Below, piece by piece: positions 57,484 to 64,000 of a DNA stretch of 64,000 nt (position 1 is its first letter; each line of letters begins with the position of its first letter). Position numbers and translations under genes: made by a program. Under the pieces are notes generated by a model. It made no database searches. It saw only the letters and a list, made by a program, of their open reading frames with translations, and was not told the origin of the DNA. Source of the stretch: Hysterangium stoloniferum (Eukaryota; Basidiomycota; Agaricomycetes; Hysterangiales; Hysterangiaceae); assembly GCA_015178975.1 (NCBI GenBank), contig WHVD01000184.1, forward strand, positions 90,030-154,029. The letters are read 5' to 3'.

Positions 57484-59060
57484 AACTGTACCTGACACAG
57501 CCTCCACAGCACCCATGGCCTTCCCAGCACCTGCAGTCTCGAGGACTCCTGTGATCCCTATGGCACCCATGGCTTCCCTGGAACCCATGGCACATCCATC
57601 TATTTCTCTGATTAATGCTGCAGCTTTTATTAGGGCTACAAAAATGGACGGGTCCCAGGTGTTCACTATCAATTTAAAAATTGATGAAGCAACTGGCTGT
57701 TTTCAACCCCAGTATCTGAATCTGAGAAAACCACCAATCTAGAAGGTGTCCCAGAGAAATATCATGACTTCATGGATATTTTTAGTAAGTGGAAAGCTGA
57801 CTGGCTTCTGCCCCATCTGCCCCACAGAGAGTATGACTTAAAAATCAACCTCAAAGAATGTGCCCAGCCACCCCTAGGACATATTTACCCACTCTCGTCC
57901 ACAAAACTTTCTGCAATCTGCAATTTCCTGGATGAACATTTGTCCATAGGCTTTATCAGACCCTCTAAGTCTCCTTTTGGAGCACCTGTTCTGTTTGTCA
58001 AGAAAAATGGTGGATCCCTTAGACTATGTGTTGATTTTAGAGGACTCAATGCTGTCACAAAAAAGGATAAGTATCCACTTCCACTTATATCTGATCTGCT
58101 CGATGCTCCACAGAATGCCCAGATTTACACCAAAATAGACCTTAAACATGCCTATCATTTGGTCTGGATCTCAGCAGGTGACAAATGGAAAACCACTTTT
58201 AGAACCTGTTATGGGGCCTTTGAGTGGTTGGTGATGCCCTTTGGACTCACCAATGCTCCGTCTGTTTTTCAGCATTTTATCAATGACATTTTCTCCAACA
58301 TGCTCGATGTATGCGTCATTGTTTACTTGGACGACATTCTTATCTACTCTGAGAATCCCACAGAACATGACAAACAAGTCTGTGAAGTTCTCTGGAGACT
58401 TAGACAACATGGTTTATTCGCGAATGGTAAAAAATGTACTTTTGACACAGACTCTGTGGAATACCTGGGCTTCATAATGGGACCTGACAGACTCTGCATG
58501 GATGAAACTAAAGTACAAGTCATCAAAGATTGGCCAGAACCCCAAAAAGTCAAAGACATACAATCTTTCCTCAGCTTTGCCAATTTTCACCAACAGTTTA
58601 TCTGTGGACATTCCAACATCATGGTTCCCCTTACCCATCTTATCCATAAGGATACTCTGGAATTTTAATGATAAGTGTCAAAAAGCTTTCAATCTTTTAA
58701 AAAATTCTTTTTCTTCAGCTCCTATCCTGTCGCATTGGAAACCGGACTTCCCGCTCATTGTCAAAATGGATGCCTCAGACTATGCACTTGGAGCCATTCT
58801 GTCTATCCAGGACTCTGATGGAGAAGTCCACCCCATGGCTTTTCTGTCCTGGACTTTTACCGGAGCAGGGCTCAATTACAATTTCATGATAAGGAACTCC
58901 TGGCAATTTTTTCAGCTTTCAAAACATGGCGACACTATTTGGAAGGCTCGGGAACTCCGATTGACAATATAACAGATCACAAAAACCTGGACTACTTTTC
59001 TACTACAAAACTTTTGACCCACCAGCAGGCCCACTGGTCTGAATACTGTGATGTATTAGC
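57484..59060 (+). pseudogene. Gypsy reverse transcriptase and partial RNase H
   Basis: RT blocks: FGAPVLFVKKNGGSLRLCVD with FRGLN, KIDLKHAYH, FGLTNAPSVFQHFIND, catalytic YLDDILIYS and EYLGFIMG. A frameshift near 58660 leads to the RNase H start FPLIVKMDASDYALGAILS; a second one follows GLNYNF. Recognition ends at DYFSTTKLL codons near 59010. Confidence 0.92.
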
Positions 59061-59691
59061 CTTATTTTAATACTATCTTCTGAAAAAGGAGTCCAGTGCT
59101 CTATCAAAATGTGCAAATACTCAATTCACTGCAAGGTAAAATAATTTAAGTATTTGATATTAATCAGTGGCAGCCTGAATAGACTTAGAACCCCTGAAGT
59201 CAAGAGTTTACTTGAATATATGCACCCTACTTCGCAAAGAAGGTTTTGAGAGCTGCTTGTGCAAGTATACTTAAAATATGAATAACAATTCACTGATTCA
59301 GAATCTAGATTCAACTTCAATTCTAGCTAGTTTATATATATTTCATACTATTTATCAAACAGTAAAATATTTATAAACAGGTCAAAAGGTTAGATATAGA
59401 ATAAAACACTTATTTGGCTAATATATGCTTTATTTGCACTAACCTACAGGGTCTACTGTGATACTAACTTATCAGGATCTTAATGTAGTCTTAAAGATCT
59501 TGCAAGGATATTCTCAGTATTTATTTATGTGAATATGCTTTACTGATTCACAATGAATGAACAATGGAAAAGGGATTATTTGCAATGTAATAAACAGTCA
59601 AATTACTCAACTAGAGGTGACTGAAGTCTTAGACTACAAATAACAATGTAGAGGGATTATTTGCAATGTAATTAACAGTCAAATTACTCAA
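59061..59691. repeat. Noncoding with an internal direct repeat
   Basis: GGGATTATTTGCAATGTAAT followed by AACAGTCAAATTACTCAA occurs at 59574 and 59654. The first copy runs straight into CTAGAGGTGACT; in the second, the TIR element copy C stands between. No gene. Confidence 0.75.
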
Positions 59692-60311
59692 GGAGGATAG
59701 TCACAATTCATTGAATACACAAAATGTTATGAAAAACTCCTCATATTTTTAAGTGAGACTATTTCTCCTGGCTATGACTACATGTTTTAGGGATTTATAT
59801 TTCATTAACCCAAAACTTCATCTTTAAGACTTGTACACTCCCTTAAAATATGCACAAATGTCATGGTTATACAAGATTATCTGGGTTGTTACCTAATCTT
59901 TGGGATAAAATACATTCTCTAGTATCTCCATGACTTTTAAAATGTCCACAAACATTATAGTTAACCAAAATTACTCGGGTTATGACTTAATCATTGGGAT
60001 AAGATGAATTCTCTTGTATATTATGCAAACTTCCAAATATAGTTCATATAATTTAAATTTATTTGGTTTAGAAAGTTAACCAGAACTATCTGGCCAACCA
60101 ATCCATGTTGTGGAATTTATCCCCAAAAGGATAATCTATATATGTTTGTTTGACTAACTTTTGTCAGATACAAGATAAATATTAATATTTCCTTATTCTC
60201 CAGAATATTATCTGATAGGCTGAATTTGATTAAATATTAATTTTACAACAAACAATATAAATATATATACTTTAGTGGATAAATAACTTTTAAAGTTTTA
60301 GGTTATCCTCC
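59692..60311 (-). mobile_element. Non-autonomous TIR element (GGAGGATA family), copy C, 620 bp
   Basis: Minus orientation: starts GGAGGATAACC at 60311 and ends TCACTATCCTCC-like at 59692. The empty site is preserved 80 bp upstream (TTACTCAACTAGAGG), giving a CAA or AA duplication around the element. Confidence 0.85.
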
Positions 60312-60731
60312 CAACTAGAGGTGACTATAGTATAAAGGATTAATACCAGAAGCTCAACAAGAGGTGGCAGGGAATCCTGATTGGTCAGAAGAGTGACCAG
60401 GGGGTAGGACTATTGTCAGAAGCTCAACAAAAGGTGACAAAGGGATCCTGCTTAGGTCAACTAGAGGTGACTAAGTATTTGTATTTATTTGTCCAACAGC
60501 CCAACTAGGGGTGGAATAAACTGCTTGCTGCAGTGGCACACTGATGTGGCTGATAAAATGTAGTAAAGATGATATGATTTTCAAGGCTGGAGCTGAGCTC
60601 CTTATATACATTTTAGTCTGAGACATTTAGAAGATTCTAGAAGATTGAATGATGTCATTCTGGGAGGAATGATATCATTTAGAATTTTCTAGAATTTTCT
60701 AGAGCATTGTGGAACGTTCTAACTACTTCAC
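60312..60731. repeat. Dispersed CAACTAGAGGTGAC motif region
   Basis: Variants of CAACTAGAGGTGACT recur near 60312, 60357, 60427, 60460 and 60500, and also at 59610, spaced irregularly. No gene. Confidence 0.55.
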
Positions 60732-61517
60732 TGTTAGGATACGTACAGGGTGGGTTTCCGGAGAAACCCATGGGATATCCAGTAGGACTTGGCTTCAGCT
60801 TATTGGCTGCACCCTCACTAGATCGTGTTGTCCAATTTCAGATGGGTGGATGGGAAGCCCAGGGAGTCAGGTTGGAGGTCGTGGGTTGTGAGTCGAGATT
60901 GGTGAGAGAGATAGATGCACCGGAGCCCATGGGCTCCGACTAGTGTGAGTGGTGTAATTCAAGTAGGAGTTTAGAATGGAAAATGTATTAGATTACTGGG
61001 GGGAATCTAAGCCAATTTTCTGACTGGATTGTATGTACAACATCTGCCAGTTTAAATAGACTGTGGAGTGAATGTCATACTGAATCCAGTAATGATGAAA
61101 TGAAACGAGCAAAACATAAAATGGGAATAGTAAACATCAAATTGGTGTTAGGAACGGGACGGAATGGAGCGGAGTCCAAATAGTGACAAATCATAAACCA
61201 TAATGGGAAACAGAGCAGGAGCAGAGTCTGAATTGTGACAGGTCATTTGACTAAAACAGGAACGGGGCTCTGTTAGAGAGGTGACGGGTTTTCTGAGCAG
61301 GATCCGGTGACTGACATGTGGGATGAGGTCGGAAATAGACAGAGACAGAGTCCGGTGAGTATTCCAGTGACTGAAACACAACATAACGAAGACGAATGTA
61401 GATGAGTCTGATGTACGGAGTCTGGTGGGAATTCCGGTAAACTGATAATGGGTGCATATAGGGCACAGGTGCGTATAAGTTAGTGCCTGGAGTCCAGTGG
61501 GATTTCCGGTCGTAACA
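60732..61517 (-). mobile_element. LTR3 copy, 786 bp
   Basis: Ends TGTTAGGATACG and GGTCGTAACA, same family as 35051-35872. Flanks TTCAC and CTACT do not match, so it is not a simple solo LTR; recombination or local rearrangement is likely. Confidence 0.88.
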
Positions 61518-61787
61518 CTACTTCTAAGACACTATAGAATGTTCTTGGCATAATAGAACATTCTGGAATCTTATAGAATATTCTACAATATTCTATCTAT
61601 TATTAGTACCTATTAACTACTGTTCCATTGGAAGCCACTGGAATATTCCAGGGAGTTTCCGGTTTTTGCTGTAGTAGCATATATGATGACATAATGCTCT
61701 CACACCTGTGCATGTATGATACCCTTCACATCTTGTGACTGTCACACATTGTGACTGTTGTGTGCTCTTATTACTGTCACACGCCTT

Positions 61788-62465
61788 TGTGACCGTTGCA
61801 CGCCTTTGTGACCATTGCACACCTTTGTGACCGTCTCGCGCGCCTTTGTGACCGTTGCGCGCCTTTGTGACCGTTGCGCGCCTTTGTGACCGTTGCGCGC
61901 CTTTGTGACCGTTGCGCGCCTTTGTGACCGTTGCGCGCCTTTGTGACCGTTGCGCGCCTTTGTGACCGTTGCGCGCCTTTGTGACCGTTGCGCGCCTTTG
62001 TGACCGTTGCGCGCCTTTGTGACCGTTGCGCGCCTTTGTGACCGTTGCGCGCCTTTGTGACCGTTGCGCGCCTTTGTGACCGTTGCGCGCCTTTGTGACC
62101 GTTGCGCGCCTTTGTGACCGTTGCGCGCCTTTGTGACCGTTGGCGTTGCGCGCCTTTGTGACCGTTGCGCGCCTTTGTGACCGTTGCGCGCCTTTGTGAC
62201 CGTTGCGCGCCTTTGTGACCGTTGCGCGCCTTTGTGACCGTTGCGCGCCTTTGTGACCGTTGCGCGCCTTTGTGAGCGTTGCACGCCTTTGTGAGCGTTG
62301 CGCGCCTTTGTGAGTGTTGCGCGCCTTTGTGACCATTGCGCGCCTTTGTGACCGTTGCGCGCCTTTGTGACCATTGCGCGCCTTTGTGACCATTGCGCGC
62401 CTTTGTGACCATTGCGTGCCTTTGTGACCGTTGCGCGCCTTTGTGACCATCACGCGCCTTTGTGA
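61788..62465 (-). repeat. 19-bp minisatellite, array 2 (~36 units)
   Basis: Unit CCTTTGTGACCGTTGCGCG, very uniform except for one short irregularity at 62140 and end units with AC/TG changes. All three minus frames are open for 200-300 codons with the repeat TKARNGHKGAQRSQRRATV. It is the CpG-rich relative of array 1. Confidence 0.97.
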
Positions 62466-63656
62466 CCAGTGACAAGGTAACTTTTTGCAAAGCATGCGTG
62501 AAAGTGAAGCACACATGCAATAGTTTCCCAAAGGAATGTGAAGGTGAACACAAGACTGAATATGGTGTATGTTGAGATTATTTACGCAGTTCTAATAATA
62601 ACTCTTAGTGAGTGATAACTCCACTCAGTATATATAAGTATCTACCTATAGGTAGAGTAAGTCACTGTACCCGCCCGGATTTACGCCCTAAACGGCGTAA
62701 ATCCCACCGACCCCTGTAAATTGTGGCATCGTGCCGGCATGACCGCTGCACCCCGCCGCATGGCAGTGATGTCCTGGGAACCCAGCTCAGTGATCCTGCT
62801 GTCACGTAAGGGGGGGTTGGGGTTTAGCACCACCAATAAAGAAAGTCGCAGGGCGATTTATATTTATATATCTATGTGTATATATATATATAATTATTAT
62901 TCAATTTGATTTTGCAACCACCAAGAAAAAAAATTTATTATTAATTTTTTTTCAAGCAAGGTACATAGGGTACTTTGTAACTTTGTTGTAGGAAGACTCT
63001 CGTGATTATTTGCCTGTCTTCCTTAAATTTATGAATTCTATCATTTTACTGCAGACCATTTACGAGGGGATATCTGCCCCATTTTTTTAGCCTTATAAAC
63101 CAGGGGGCGATGAGTTTTGTTATAGCATTTATGAGACGTATAGACTGCCCACACTCAAAATTACCAATATAAATTACACGAGTCACTTCTGGGAGACCAC
63201 GGCATGTTCCTCAATTTTTTATATAGCTACATGTTTTCATCTTGGCTAGATTTATGGTGGTAAGAGCAGGTAAGATAGGAGGTAAGTGAGCGCCTAGTGA
63301 GATTTACAGGGTGGATTTACTGTAGATTTACCGTAGATTTACACATCTGGGCAGCACACTTCCAAATGGTTTTTTGATAAATTGGAGGCTTCAAAAGATT
63401 TCTAATTATAACAATATATATATATATTCTATTCTATACAAAAAACCGATTAATCTAGTATGAGTTTCATCATTGCCTGCCCTTCCCTCAGTCCAGTGGT
63501 TCATTGCTTATGTAATGGTTCAAGCCCACCCACAACCAACCACCACCCAAGTCATCTTCATTCTCCATGTAGTATGCAGTGTTGAACAGAGGACCATGAC
63601 TTCTCCGTAAAGGACATTGATTGTTCCCTCGACTTTATTCGTACCACTCCAAATGA
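62466..63656. other. Noncoding; possible small TIR element
   Basis: 62673-63352 is bounded by GCCCGGAT and ATCTGGGC and contains GTAAATC-type repeats and an ATTTACGCC/GGCGTAAAT hairpin near its left end. No target duplication found, so the call is weak. No gene elsewhere. Confidence 0.3.
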
Positions 63657-64000
63657 CCACCATGTCCGTGATCGAGGACGTGGTGGTCGACATGCCCTAC
63701 CGCACCGGCCCCCACCCTATCTCTCTTTCTCTCCCTCCCTCCAGACTTGTATCGCCCATCTCCACTCTCCAACAAGAGACCGCGTCGTGATCGAGGACAG
63801 GGTGGTTGACATGCCCTACTGCACCGGCCCCACCCCATCTCTCCTCTCTCACTCTCGCTCACTCTCACTCTCTCTCCCTGTGTCAATGGTACTTGTATCG
63901 CCACCCATTCTCCACCCTCCAACAAGAGATCACAACATCCCGCATTCCCACCTGTGTCAACGGTACTCATATCGCCCATCTCCACCCTCCAACAAGAGAC
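63657..64000 (+). repeat. Tandem duplication (~130-bp units)
   Basis: GTGATCGAGGAC...GACATGCCCTAC...CACCGGCCCC occurs at 63668 and 63787, and CCCTCCAACAAGAGA-type segments at 63764, 63917 and 63986. Units are CpG-rich and run to the window edge. Confidence 0.8.

Larger units (their letters stand above)
54264..59060 (+). mobile_element. Gypsy (Ty3-type) retrotransposon, 3'-truncated
   Basis: 5' LTR, Gag with an inserted repeat, protease, RT and the start of RNase H in the usual Ty3 order. Sequence recognition ends at about 59060; integrase and the 3' LTR are not found downstream. No target duplication is possible with one end missing. Confidence 0.9.

Noticed and set aside
61788-62465. CRISPR-like regular repeat
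   Set aside because: Units follow each other with no spacers and the genome is eukaryotic.
61617-62553. ORFs of 210-304 codons on the minus strand
   Set aside because: Same reason: frames through minisatellite array 2, with short unrelated ends.
62673-63352. Small TIR transposon with GCCCGGAT ends
   Set aside because: Only 8-bp ends, no target duplication and no second copy in the window; kept as a weak remark only.

Overview
The window looks like a repeat-rich stretch of a mushroom-forming basidiomycete (Agaricomycete) nuclear genome. The reasons are short introns of about 50-60 bp with GT/AG ends, host proteins of fungal type (UTP21, a type-I glutamine-synthetase-like enzyme), and the mixture of mobile elements (KDZ and Tnp2/CACTA-like DNA transposons, Copia and Gypsy LTR elements). 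No species can be named from the sequence alone.

Layout. 1-6.4 kb: one copy of a three-copy segmental duplication, split by a Copia element and a solo LTR. 6.4-18.8 kb: the 3' half of an acyl-CoA ligase (4CL-like) pseudogene, interrupted by an 11.6 kb KDZ transposon with ~500-bp terminal inverted repeats and a perfect 8-bp target duplication. The transposon holds a decayed KDZ transposase, an apparently intact accessory gene, a gag-like fragment and a fragment of a host glutaminyl-cyclase gene. It was itself hit by two LTR insertions. 18.8-20.3 kb: Gypsy scrap, a TIR element and the broken second copy of a membrane-protein gene. 21.2-32.8 kb: the host-gene island, with a WD40 gene (-), a 16-exon glutamine-synthetase-like gene (+), a four-TM membrane protein (-), a coiled-coil protein (-) and UTP21 (+). 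33.5-43.3 kb: Copia-2 remnant, solo LTRs, a 19-bp minisatellite, a TIR element, a Tnp2 transposase remnant and its accessory ORF. 45.2-50.0 kb: third copy of the segmental duplication with the intact membrane-protein gene, then an unidentified multi-exon gene with Cys/His motifs. 50-64 kb: LINE RNase H scrap, a transposon accessory-ORF remnant, a truncated Gypsy element, more LTRs, a second 19-bp minisatellite and tandem duplications.

Unifying theme. Decay in this window is dominated by CpG to TpG/CpA change. In coding sequence it shows as CGA to TGA stops in nearly every element. It is shown directly by the paired copies of the membrane-protein gene (CGA at 46929, TGA at 19760-19762), and it appears to have altered a target-site duplication and a terminal inverted repeat. 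The host island shows no such stops. Insertion order can be read from nested target duplications. Most promising for follow-up: the KDZ transposon with its cargo, the micro-exon-rich glutamine-synthetase gene, and the paired minisatellites that are open in all three frames of one strand.
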